Shown here one piece after another: positions 1 to 8,161 of a stretch of DNA of 34,026 nt (positions are counted from its first letter, which is position 1; every line of letters starts with the position of its first letter). A program made the translations under genes and the position numbers. This DNA comes from Clostridiaceae bacterium. GTDB lineage: Bacteria > Bacillota > Clostridia > Saccharofermentanales > DTU023. Below the pieces are notes generated by a model. It made no database searches, had not been told where the DNA came from, and saw only the letters and a list, made by a program, of their open reading frames with translations. Where the stretch lies: contig JAAYQX010000013.1 in NCBI GenBank assembly GCA_012519085.1, positions 1 to 34,026 on the forward strand, given 5' to 3'.

Positions 1-1064
1 CAGGTCGACATACGCTTATCCTGGCCATTCTCCTTGAGTTTGGCGGCGATAGAATCCAGCATATATTGGACATCGCCCTCATGTCCTTCGACTTCGATAG
101 ACAAAGCGGCGGGATAGCCGTGATAGGGGCTGGGGCAGCACTGCTGCGGGAAGATGGCACCCTGCTCGTAGACGGAGCGGATCAGAGGTTCCTGCATGGC
201 GCAGTTGGTAGAGAAGAAAGCGGTATCTTTACCATACTGGGCAATCTGACGCGGCACATCTTCAATAATGAATTGCTGTGCGCCTGATACACCCTGGTCG
301 CCGGTGGGATCCGGTGCATTGACTTCAACCAACTCCATACCCAGCTCTTTACAGGTCTCTTTCATGATATTGAGACGATTGGCAATAGTGGCATAACCGA
401 GGTGGCGCGGGAAAGAGTAGTGAATAAAGGTCTTGGCTCCCATTCTATGTGCCTCTGTCGGTATGGTCTTGCCCATTGAGATTTCATCGACGAGGGTACA
501 GATATCGGATTTCTCAGACATAACACCCGGGTCTTCGGCAACAACGCCGCAGATGAACATCATATCAGGATTGGTTTCCCTGACTTTGTCAATCGATGCA
601 GCTGTGCCGGGAACGGCCTGACCGACTACGATCGCCTTGACCAGAGGATCAGAGGCCAGATTGACGAACTGTGAAATCGTGGTTTCAGTCTCAGTTGAGA
701 AGTTGTCAGGATAGGTGGTGTGAACGATCTTGTCAGCACCATGTTTAGCGATCTGAGCCATAGCTTCCTGGAATTCTTCTTCACCCTGAGAAACCGTACC
801 GGTAACGATACCGATCTTATAGGGTTCGACTTCAACTGCAGGTTCTTCTCCCCCTTCATCTGCCTCTGCAGTTGTTTCTTCAGCAGGCTCCTCCTGCTCA
901 TCAGGTGCCTCTGTCTCTTCTGCGTCGTCCGGTTCAACGGCAGCATCAGTTGCAGGGGCTTCTTCTGCTTCTGTCTTCTCAGCATCTTTGCCGCGGCAAG
1001 CTATCAAGGGCATGACGAGTGCAAAGATAACGAGAAGAATTAGGATTTTCTTCAGTCCTTTCAT
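1..1064 (-). CDS. DUF3798-family lipoprotein, 3' end outside window
   Basis: The ORF is missing from the track because it has no stop inside the window. Reading from the ATG at 1064 gives about 354 open residues. The start follows AAAGGAGG with 6 bases spacing. The N-terminus is a lipoprotein signal (MKGLKKILILLVIFALVM) ending in the lipobox LIAC, then an acidic Glu/Ala/Thr stalk of about 55 residues. A periplasmic-binding-protein-like domain follows, starting at YKIGIVTGTVSQGEEE, with the blocks FICGVVAEDPGV, HYSFPRHLGYATIANR and FFSTNCAMQEPL. These fit the DUF3798 family, thought to be extracellular ligand-binding lipoproteins related to sugar-binding proteins. The ligand is unknown. No transporter genes are visible on this side, so whether it feeds a permease cannot be judged. 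The plus-strand ORFs at 66-287, 433-621 and 720-1043 are shadows of this gene. Confidence 0.8.
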   Translation of the reverse strand, partial: MKGLKKILILLVIFALVMPLIACRGKDAEKTEAEEAPATDAAVEPDDAEETEAPDEQEEPAEETTAEADEGGEEPAVEVEPYKIGIVTGTVSQGEEEFQEAMAQIAKHGADKIVHTTYPDNFSTETETTISQFVNLASDPLVKAIVVGQAVPGTAASIDKVRETNPDMMFICGVVAEDPGVMSEKSDICTLVDEISMGKTIPTEAHRMGAKTFIHYSFPRHLGYATIANRLNIMKETCKELGMELVEVNAPDPTGDQGVSGAQQFIIEDVPRQIAQYGKDTAFFSTNCAMQEPLIRSVYEQGAIFPQQCCPSPYHGYPAALSIEVEGHEGDVQYMLDSIAAKLKENGQDKRMST

Positions 1065-1198
1065 TATTTTCCTCCTTTTAAAATATCCGTTACAACAACT
1101 GAATCACTTAATTAAGGCTTAATCCATTGCTAACGGTATCATTACAATAGTCTATCATGATCAATTAGGGTATAGCAAATGAAAAGGAATGTGAGCTC

Positions 1199-2407
1199 TT
1201 AGTTGTTTTGACGAAAAAAACGTCTGCTTGAAGTAGCATTTTGACTTTCCAGTGACAGTTCTGACTCTATTTTCTCATTTAAAGCTTGGCCTAGACTGAG
1301 ATCCGGGTAGATAGCATATTTGGTGCAGTAGGAAATATAATCAAGTCCTGAATCAAGATAGTGTATCGCAAGATCTTTGATAAAATGGCGACTGTTGGGA
1401 TGAGCAATGCTGGTAATGATTGGCACCTGACTCCAGATAATTTCCGGTGTGGGATTGATATTCTTGCTCCGGTGCAGATGTCGAGTACCATAGTTAGTAT
1501 CGGAGAAATAATACTTATCTTCCAGATCAAGACATAATTTGGTCAGAGTAGTGGCAACTACGGAGCGCGGGTAGGCAAATTGCAGAGTAAGCCAGCCATG
1601 AATGTATTGAGATCTGCTGCTTAGATAGAGGATAACTTTTTCCAGCTTGTCGATCTCCTGTTTCTTTTTCAAAGTAGCCAGTACCGGAAATAGCAAAGCC
1701 TGATCTTTCCTGGAGAGTCCTACCGCAAAATCCCGCAACTCAGATTTATTGTTCAGACGGTCAAGTTTAGCCAGGAGCCAGGTGCGGGAGCTCTTTTGTT
1801 GTTCTAACTGAATTTCGCGCGGTAAACGAAAGTTCTCACGCATAAAGTCCAAAGCATTTTGGAAACCTGGGTACAACAGCTGAGCCCGTGGCACTTTCGG
1901 TATAGGATATACTTTTGTACCGGGGTCTACGTCGGGTTCAGGGAATACTTCAATTACAGCTTCACTTTCCGGATCAGGATCGGATTCAGGTGTGAAAGCG
2001 ATATCACTCTGCAGGTCCGGGGTAAATTCCTGTCCGGTGTTAAGATCAGTTTCACTATCAGCCTGAACATGAAATTCAGCAGTTGCCGGGTCTACAAATT
2101 GAGCTGACTTGCGTGACTGCTCAGGCTCAGTTTCTACGGTAAAATCACTCTTTTCCGGTTCAGAGGTAGCCGGCACTATAGGAGAAGTATCGGGCAGGGG
2201 AGAAGATAATTGAGTAGTTGGAGTGCCTGATGTCTTTATCTCCTGCAAATTAAGTACACTTCTTCTAATGCCTTTGCCGTCGGGTTCAGATGTTTCAATT
2301 GTCGACAGGGGCAACTCCTGAGGCAATTCCGGCACAGCGGAATCCTCCGGAGAACGTCCTGAGTCGGGGACGAAATTGCCGGGCATATTTGCGGGCAAAC
2401 GTCTCAT
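1199..2407 (-). CDS. Unrecognised protein with acidic disordered N-terminus, partner of the TolQ/ZorA-like protein
   Basis: The 402-residue product has no family I recognise with confidence. Residues 1-175 are rich in Pro, Glu, Asp, Ser and Thr and look disordered. Residues 180-385 look like a folded, mainly helical domain (ALDFMRENFRLPREIQLEQQ, LRDFAVGLSRKDQALLFPVL, YIHGWLTLQFAYPRSVVATT, IIWSQVPIITSIAHPN). No signal peptide or membrane segment is visible, so it is probably cytoplasmic. The ATG overlaps the stop of the upstream gene as ATGA, so the two are translationally coupled and probably act together. Because the upstream product has ZorA/TolQ topology, this could occupy the place of a soluble Zorya-type component such as ZorC, but I cannot confirm any EH-signature domain by eye. 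That link is inference only. Confidence 0.6.
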   Translation of the reverse strand: MRRLPANMPGNFVPDSGRSPEDSAVPELPQELPLSTIETSEPDGKGIRRSVLNLQEIKTSGTPTTQLSSPLPDTSPIVPATSEPEKSDFTVETEPEQSRKSAQFVDPATAEFHVQADSETDLNTGQEFTPDLQSDIAFTPESDPDPESEAVIEVFPEPDVDPGTKVYPIPKVPRAQLLYPGFQNALDFMRENFRLPREIQLEQQKSSRTWLLAKLDRLNNKSELRDFAVGLSRKDQALLFPVLATLKKKQEIDKLEKVILYLSSRSQYIHGWLTLQFAYPRSVVATTLTKLCLDLEDKYYFSDTNYGTRHLHRSKNINPTPEIIWSQVPIITSIAHPNSRHFIKDLAIHYLDSGLDYISYCTKYAIYPDLSLGQALNEKIESELSLESQNATSSRRFFRQNN

Positions 2408-3957
2408 CTATTCTGTGTTCCTTCTCCTCTTAAGCGTAGAGCGACCGGTAAACCATCGATCGCATCGCGGATCTCAGCTACGACAAAGCTCAGACGCTCA
2501 ATGACTTCACCTAGACCGGCATCGTACTCGGATAGTGTCTGGTGGACAAACTGGGCAGATTCGGTTGTGAAATGTGTGGTATTGTCTTGAATGGTCCGGT
2601 TAATTTCAGACAACTGCTGTACTTGACGGTCGAGATGAGCCAGTAGTCCTGTACCGTACTCCTCTTGTTTCTTGGTCATTTCTGCCGCCTGTTCCAGTGC
2701 AGAAGCCGATTCGGTGATGGAGGCATTCAACCTGTCGCTGAAGACGCTGATCTGGTTGGCCAGATTACTAATATGCAGTGACAGTGAGCGATCCTCACCC
2801 TGATAAAGTCTGGCCAGCCGGTTAGTACTATCACCGATCTTCTCCAGATAGTCACGGATGTCCAACATCTCATTGGCCAGGTCATTTTTAGCCAGCGTCA
2901 TAAGACGCAGAGCTTCGGAGATCTCTTGATTGAGAGCGATATTCTGCTCGCGGGAGGTCTCCAATGTTTGTACGGAAACACCTACATAAGCTTCGGTCTC
3001 GGCGATCAGTTCATTGAGTTTGCCGAGATGGGTATTGAGCGGTCTGAGATGATCTTCCAAGTAGCCGGTGACAACGGCAGAGAATTGTGCAGCCAGATCG
3101 GCCATGCCTTTTTCCTGTCGTTCGGTCAAATCAGTAGCCAGCAGGCTAAGGGTGTCGGCTGCCTTTATTATAGGCGGCGATACTTCTTCAGACATGATCT
3201 GACGTACACTGTGATTGATACCTTGAGCGAATTCGCCTTCAACCAGTTTTCTGGCTGTTTGCTCAAATTCGGTGAGATTGTCTTTGATGGTCTGTTCATA
3301 TTCAAACATGCGGCCGGAGAGTTTGGCCAGACCGATTTGTTCAGTAAAAACGGGATAATTGTCAAGCAACGCCCGGTTCATTTGCATGATTCTGTTGTTT
3401 ATCTTGTCCCGCACGGACTGGGTGATCAACTTCAACAAATAAGAAAGAGTCGCAGCTGTAACCAGAGAAGACAACAGCAGGGAAACTACGGTATTGAAGT
3501 TTTCCTTAGGTATGAGGAACAAAGAAAAGGCAGCTGCTGCAGTTGACAGTAGACCAAGCAACAGAATGATCTTGCTGTACAAACCCTTGATAATATGATT
3601 CTCGTGAGTTGTGAGCAGATCGTTCTCATTAAGTCTGCTGGCAGGATCATATAGCCAACAATTGTTGTGATAATCTTGACTGCGGTGTACAAGATCTGTC
3701 AGAGCAGAACATAGCAGCGGATCTTTGACTTCAGTTTGTTCCAGATAGTCAATCCTGGCGCTGATTTTATCTGTATCCTTAGCTTGGGGATGGGGTGCAT
3801 GTTCAATTATATCTTCCAGCTCCAACAGTTGTTCAGCACTGCGGTGGCCGGCTTTTACTGTCTGCCCGATGGCAAATAAGCAAAAAGCCAGTAAAAACAA
3901 CGGCATGGCCAGGATAAAAATTGAATTGATAATCGTTGAGATGTCATTGGGGTTCAT
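2404..3957 (-). CDS. TolQ/ExbB/MotA-like (ZorA-like) membrane protein with long coiled-coil tail
   Basis: The 517-residue product has three predicted membrane segments: about 9-31, 128-149 and 154-177. A cytoplasmic loop of about 95 residues lies between the first and second. This is the TolQ/ExbB/MotA topology. The pair LLGLLSTAAAAFSLF and LLSSLVTAATLSYLLKLI resembles the GLLGTV and EALxxTAxGL helices of that family. From about 180 to 510 the chain is almost entirely heptad-like helix (ELIAETEAYVGVSVQTLETS, LARLYQGEDRSLSLHISN), giving a long intracellular tail like that of ZorA anti-phage motor proteins. A GGAGG lies 13 bases before the ATG. It is coupled by a 4-base overlap to the next gene. 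No MotB/ZorB-like peptidoglycan-binding partner occurs in the window, so proton-motor function is not established. A methyl-accepting or septation-ring-like coiled-coil protein is the main alternative. Confidence 0.6.
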   Translation of the reverse strand: MNPNDISTIINSIFILAMPLFLLAFCLFAIGQTVKAGHRSAEQLLELEDIIEHAPHPQAKDTDKISARIDYLEQTEVKDPLLCSALTDLVHRSQDYHNNCWLYDPASRLNENDLLTTHENHIIKGLYSKIILLLGLLSTAAAAFSLFLIPKENFNTVVSLLLSSLVTAATLSYLLKLITQSVRDKINNRIMQMNRALLDNYPVFTEQIGLAKLSGRMFEYEQTIKDNLTEFEQTARKLVEGEFAQGINHSVRQIMSEEVSPPIIKAADTLSLLATDLTERQEKGMADLAAQFSAVVTGYLEDHLRPLNTHLGKLNELIAETEAYVGVSVQTLETSREQNIALNQEISEALRLMTLAKNDLANEMLDIRDYLEKIGDSTNRLARLYQGEDRSLSLHISNLANQISVFSDRLNASITESASALEQAAEMTKKQEEYGTGLLAHLDRQVQQLSEINRTIQDNTTHFTTESAQFVHQTLSEYDAGLGEVIERLSFVVAEIRDAIDGLPVALRLRGEGTQNR

Positions 3958-4168
3958 ACCTGTTTTATAACCTCCGCATACATATAGTAATGGCTCACTA
4001 GCGTTAAAAAATTTATAATGTGGTAATTATAGCATTATCAGGCTAAAATCAATAATCAGAGCCGGAATCGGAGTTAGTACTTGACCGCAGAAGGAAAGAA
4101 ATAAGAGTTTTTAGGGCATCTGTGGTAATCTGTCTTTTGATAATGTCGTTATAAAAATGAGGTGTTAG

Positions 4169-5827
4169 ATGTCAACAAAGTATATTTTCGTTACCGGCGG
4201 TGTGGTATCGGGCCTAGGCAAAGGCATTACAGCGGCAGCACTAGGCAGACTGTTGATCGCCCGCGGACTCACCGTCAGAATTCAGAAATTCGATCCCTAT
4301 ATTAATGTCAACCCCGCCTTAATGAACCCCACACAACATGGGGAGATTTTTATCACAGAGGATGGCGCTGAAACCGATCTCGATATCGGTCATTATGAGC
4401 GCTTTACCGATGTCAATCTCTCCCGAGAAAGCGATATCACTTCCGGCAAAGTCTATCTTGACATTCTTACCAGAGAAAGAGCCGGCGGTTACCACGGTGG
4501 AACCGTACAGGTTGTTCCCCATGTCATCAACGAGATTAAAGAGCATGTCTTCCAAGTTTCACGTGAGGGCAATCCGGACGTGGTTATTGCCGAAATTGGC
4601 GGCACGGTCGGAGATATGGAGGGTCAGCCTTTTATTGAGGCGATAAGACAAGTCAGCTACCAAGTGGGGAGAGAAAATGTCTTGTTTATTCATGTTACTT
4701 TATTACCATATTTAACTAAAACCCACGAACTAAAAACCAAACCTACCCAGCACAGCGTACAGAAATTGCTGTCTTTCGGAGTTCAACCGGATATTTTGGT
4801 CTGTCGTACAGAAGTGCCCTTTGATCAGGGGCTGAAACAGAAATTGGCCCTTTACTGCAATGTCAAAGAAGAGGCGGTGATTCAAAATCTGGATTGTGAC
4901 TCTGTCTATGAGTTACCGTTGCTGTTGGAGCAAGAGGGACTGGCCAGAGTGGTATGCAATCATCTCGGTATTGCACAATATGTCGAACCTGATCTATCCG
5001 GTTGGAAAGATCTGGTAGCACGGATCAGAGCGGCTAGAAAGCCTCTAAATATTTCGTTGGTAGGGAAATATACGGAATTATTTGATGCCTATTATTCAGT
5101 GACGGAAGCCCTGGATCATGCCAGTATTACACATGGCGCAATTCCGAATATTGACTGGGTTGCGGCTGAAGAGCTGGAAGGTTTGACTACGGCTGAAGTG
5201 GAAGAAAGATTTAGGGAATCTGATGCGATCTTGGTTCCCGGCGGTTTCGGTCCCAGAGGTATGGAGGGTATGATTGCAGCTGCAAAGGCAGCACGTACCA
5301 AGAAGATACCGTATCTGGGTTTGGGTTTAGGTATGCAGATGGCCGTTGTGGAGGTCGCCCGCAATGTAGCAGGTATTCGCGACGCTCATACGGACGAGTG
5401 TGAAATGCCTTGCAGCGATATTTTTTATTATGCCGGGCTAACTGATGAGATGGCGAATAATCTGGCTGATATTCCCTATGCCGATCAGCCAATGCGTATT
5501 GGGTCATATCCGATGAAGCTGGAGGAGGGGAGTGCTCTGGCAACTATTTATAAGACACTGGAAACAACGGAGAGACATCACCACAGACGTGAGCTAAATC
5601 CAGCCTTTCAGGCTACACTATCTGCTGCCGGTCTTAAATTCAGCGGTACTTCACCTGATGGCCTGCTGGTTGAAGCTTTTGAATATCCGGAACATCCCTT
5701 TTTTGTGGGGATTATCTCCCATCCCGAATTTAAGTCCAGGCCATACCGTCCGCATCCTCTCTTCGATGAGTTGATCCGGAAAGCCTTAATGCACCGTAAG
5801 ATCAGGGAAGATGTCAAAGTAAAGTGA
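4169..5827 (+). CDS. pyrG: CTP synthase lacking the glutaminase catalytic cysteine
   Basis: CTP synthase makes CTP from UTP, ATP and an amino donor. The length (552 residues) is normal. The synthetase domain (1-270) has the P-loop VSGLGKGIT, QKFDPYINVNPALMNPTQHG, GAETDLDIGHYERF and IGGTVGDMEGQPF. The class I glutamine amidotransferase domain (about 290-545) keeps the oxyanion loop VPGGFGPRGMEG, and His518 and Glu520 in SHPEFKSRP. However, the nucleophile motif, normally GICLGMQ, reads GLGLGMQ. Residue 386, the nucleophile position, is therefore Gly (GGT at 5324-5326). The usual GGTMRLG segment is also diverged (DQPMRIG). On family knowledge this enzyme should not hydrolyse glutamine and would depend on free ammonia. 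GAGGTG lies 4 bases before the ATG. It is followed after 103 bases by guaB, so two nucleotide synthesis genes sit together. Confidence 0.93.
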   Translation: MSTKYIFVTGGVVSGLGKGITAAALGRLLIARGLTVRIQKFDPYINVNPALMNPTQHGEIFITEDGAETDLDIGHYERFTDVNLSRESDITSGKVYLDILTRERAGGYHGGTVQVVPHVINEIKEHVFQVSREGNPDVVIAEIGGTVGDMEGQPFIEAIRQVSYQVGRENVLFIHVTLLPYLTKTHELKTKPTQHSVQKLLSFGVQPDILVCRTEVPFDQGLKQKLALYCNVKEEAVIQNLDCDSVYELPLLLEQEGLARVVCNHLGIAQYVEPDLSGWKDLVARIRAARKPLNISLVGKYTELFDAYYSVTEALDHASITHGAIPNIDWVAAEELEGLTTAEVEERFRESDAILVPGGFGPRGMEGMIAAAKAARTKKIPYLGLGLGMQMAVVEVARNVAGIRDAHTDECEMPCSDIFYYAGLTDEMANNLADIPYADQPMRIGSYPMKLEEGSALATIYKTLETTERHHHRRELNPAFQATLSAAGLKFSGTSPDGLLVEAFEYPEHPFFVGIISHPEFKSRPYRPHPLFDELIRKALMHRKIREDVKVK

Positions 5828-5930
5828 GAGCTAGAGCCGGCCGACAGCTCGCTGCTTGTGACTTTGCTCTGTGGTGCTCAGCATTATGTGAACGATATTA
5901 TTTGGAGGAAAGTATATTAAGGAGAAAAAT

Positions 5931-7436
5931 ATGGCTACGATCATCCCGGAACTGTCGCGTACTTTTAGTGAGTATCTGCTGCTTCCCAATTTGACAACTG
6001 AAGAATGCACACCGGACAGTGTCGACCTGTCTACACCGCTTGTGCGTTTCCGCAAAGGTGAACAGCCACGCTATCGCTTGAACCTGCCCTTGGTCTCCGC
6101 GATTATGCAGTCTGTTTCCGATGACGGCATGGCAATTGCTCTGGCACGTGAGGGGGGACTGTCTTTTATCTTTGGCTCACAGGCAATTGCTGATCAGGCC
6201 GCTATGGTGCGGCGAGTTAAGAAATATAAAGCCGGTTTTGTTTCTAGCGACAGCAATATCCGGCCGGATCAGACTCTACGAGATATCTTGGACATTAAAG
6301 AGCGGACGGGTCACTCAACGGTACCTGTGACCCATGACGGATCACCCCAGGGTAAGCTGTTAGGTATCGTAACTTCTCGCGATTATCGAGTGAGCAGGCT
6401 CGATCCTGATACACCGGTGCGGGACTTTATGACGACGATGCCTGATTTGATCACAGGCCGGGAAGGAATCACTCTGTCCGAAGCCAATGATATTATCTGG
6501 GACAATAAGCTGAACCAGTTACCTATCGTAGATAAAGAGGGCAATCTGGTTTCTCTGGTTTTCCGTAAGGACTATGACCAACACAAAGAAAATCCATATG
6601 AGCTGCTGGATAAAAGGAAGAGTTTGCTGTGTGGAGCTGGTATCAATACCAGGGATTATGAGGAAAGAGTTCCGGCTTTGCTGGAAGCCGGGGCGGATGT
6701 GCTATGTCTTGACTCGTCGGACGGCTTTACGGAGTGGCAGCGCAAGGCGCTGGCCTGGGCCAGAGAGAAGTACGGAGATGAAGTTCCGGTCGGTGCCGGC
6801 AATGTGGTAGATGCCGAGGGCTTCCGTTTCCTGGCCGAAGCAGGCGCAGCCTTTATCAAAGTAGGTATCGGCGGCGGTTCTATCTGCATTACCAGAGAGC
6901 AAAAGGGCATCGGCCGCGGCCAGGCTTCTGCCGTTATCGAAGTTGCCAAAGCCCGGGATGAGTATTTCGCAGAGACCGGGATCTATGTGCCGATCTGTTC
7001 TGACGGCGGCATCGTCTACGATTATCATATGGTGCTGGCCTTGGCCATGGGTTCGGATTTCCTGATGCTTGGCCGTTATTTTGCTCGCTTTGATGAGAGC
7101 CCGACTCGCAGACTGATGGTCAAAGGCAATTATGTGAAAGAATACTGGGGCGAAGGTTCCAATCGTGCCCGTAACTGGCAGCGCTATGATGACGGCGGTT
7201 CGGGCGGGCATATGAACTTTGAAGAGGGCGTCGATTCCTATGTGCCTTATGCCGGCAAACTAAAAGACAACCTGAAAGTGACAATGGCGAAAATCAAGTC
7301 AACTATGTGTGCTTGCGGCGCAATCACCATTCCTGAGCTGCAGGAAAAAGCCAGGCTGGTCAAAGTATCCCCGACCAGCATTGTCGAGGGCGGAGCCCAT
7401 AATGTTATTCGGAAAGAGAGTGACAGTAGTAATTAG
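5931..7436 (+). CDS. guaB: IMP dehydrogenase with CBS domains, variant active-site type
   Basis: It oxidises IMP to XMP with NAD, the committed step to GTP. The 501 residues form a (beta/alpha)8 barrel ([19 protein letters not shown] at 50-68, [12 protein letters not shown]-like region at 252-264). The barrel is interrupted by two CBS domains at about 105-225 ([28 protein letters not shown]). The catalytic loop is [20 protein letters not shown] with nucleophile Cys319. The mobile flap carries the Arg-Tyr pair in RARNWQRYD (Arg418, Tyr419). The sequence is the GSICITREQ type rather than the common bacterial GSICTTRIVAGVG type. As I recall, that type occurs in Clostridia and some protists. AAGGAG sits 5 bases before the ATG. 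It follows pyrG and may be cotranscribed, since no terminator was seen between them. Confidence 0.95.
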   Translation: MATIIPELSRTFSEYLLLPNLTTEECTPDSVDLSTPLVRFRKGEQPRYRLNLPLVSAIMQSVSDDGMAIALAREGGLSFIFGSQAIADQAAMVRRVKKYKAGFVSSDSNIRPDQTLRDILDIKERTGHSTVPVTHDGSPQGKLLGIVTSRDYRVSRLDPDTPVRDFMTTMPDLITGREGITLSEANDIIWDNKLNQLPIVDKEGNLVSLVFRKDYDQHKENPYELLDKRKSLLCGAGINTRDYEERVPALLEAGADVLCLDSSDGFTEWQRKALAWAREKYGDEVPVGAGNVVDAEGFRFLAEAGAAFIKVGIGGGSICITREQKGIGRGQASAVIEVAKARDEYFAETGIYVPICSDGGIVYDYHMVLALAMGSDFLMLGRYFARFDESPTRRLMVKGNYVKEYWGEGSNRARNWQRYDDGGSGGHMNFEEGVDSYVPYAGKLKDNLKVTMAKIKSTMCACGAITIPELQEKARLVKVSPTSIVEGGAHNVIRKESDSSN

Positions 7437-7510
7437 ACGATCTGCTTGCTTAATTTTTGGATTTATATCGGTAAATAGTAACTAGAAAGCTATGCTCAAC
7501 CAATATATGC

Positions 7511-7516
7511 TATAAT
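7511..7516 (+). promoter_or_regulatory. Extended -10 promoter for greA
   Basis: TATAAT is preceded by TGC, giving the extended -10 motif TGCTATAAT. There is no clear TTGACA-like -35 at the usual distance, as is common with extended -10 promoters. It lies about 75 bases upstream of the greA start. Confidence 0.5.
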
Positions 7517-7591
7517 CGTCCCGTGTATTCGTAAGATTATAGTTCCGACAGGTGCACTTGCGAAATGATCAATCCACTAGGAGGGAAGCAG

Positions 7592-8074
7592 ATGTCAGAT
7601 AAAACTTATGGCTTGACTTACCAGGGAATTAAAGAATTTCAGCAGGAGCTGGAAGAGCGAAAGACGGTTATTGCCGCTGAGATTGCGGAACGGCTGAAAG
7701 ATGCCCGTGCACTGGGCGATCTGACTGAGAATTCAGAATATGATGAAGCCAAGACGGCGCAGGCGGAAAATGAAATGCGCATTCTGGAGATTGAAAATAT
7801 CCTCAAACATGCCAAAGTAATCGGAGATGAGGAAATCAGTCAGGATGTAGTGACCCTGGGCGGCCAGGTCACTATTCGTGATTTGGAAACCGGAGAAGAT
7901 ATGGAATATGTAGTTGTCAGCTTCCAAGAAGAAGATATTTTCGGTAATCGCATTTCCAGCGAATCACCTGTCGGCAGTGCCATTTTAGGCAAGAAAAAAG
8001 GCAATACGGTAACAGTCAAAACTCCTGCCGGTATGTTAGAGTATAAAATCATGAAAATCAGTAAACCATCCTGA
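7592..8074 (+). CDS. greA: Transcription elongation factor GreA
   Basis: GreA rescues backtracked RNA polymerase by stimulating transcript cleavage through the secondary channel. The N-terminal antiparallel coiled coil (about 7-75, EFQQELEERKTVIAAEIAER) ends in the acidic tip ALGDLTENSEYDEAK, whose Asp and Glu residues coordinate the catalytic metal. The C-terminal FKBP-like domain ends with SPVGSAILGKKKGNTVTVKTP. The ORF track starts at 7565, but I chose the ATG at 7592 (MSDKTYGL). It has a perfect AGGAGGG 6 bases upstream and gives 160 residues, the usual GreA length. The earlier start would place that ribosome binding site inside the gene. lysS follows after 87 bases on the same strand. 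Confidence 0.94.
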   Translation: MSDKTYGLTYQGIKEFQQELEERKTVIAAEIAERLKDARALGDLTENSEYDEAKTAQAENEMRILEIENILKHAKVIGDEEISQDVVTLGGQVTIRDLETGEDMEYVVVSFQEEDIFGNRISSESPVGSAILGKKKGNTVTVKTPAGMLEYKIMKISKPS

Positions 8075-8161
8075 ATTTCGATTTAGTCGGGTGACAATTA
8101 CGGTTTAAACCAAGCGGCCATCCGACGGGATAGGTCGCTTTATAAATGAAAAGAGAAGAGT

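Noticed and set aside
66-1043. Plus-strand ORFs and the minus-strand ORFs at 362-544 and 626-985 within the first kilobase
   Set aside because: They are shadows of the edge-truncated DUF3798 lipoprotein, which has a ribosome binding site, lipobox and family motifs.
5828-5930. Terminator between pyrG and guaB
   Set aside because: GAGCT/AGCTC could pair, but the stem is 5 bases long and no T-run follows.
8075-8161. T-box riboswitch or attenuator before lysS
   Set aside because: The gap is only 87 bases, too short for a T-box. The hairpin AAGCG...CGCTT (8112-8140) is imperfect and has no T-run.
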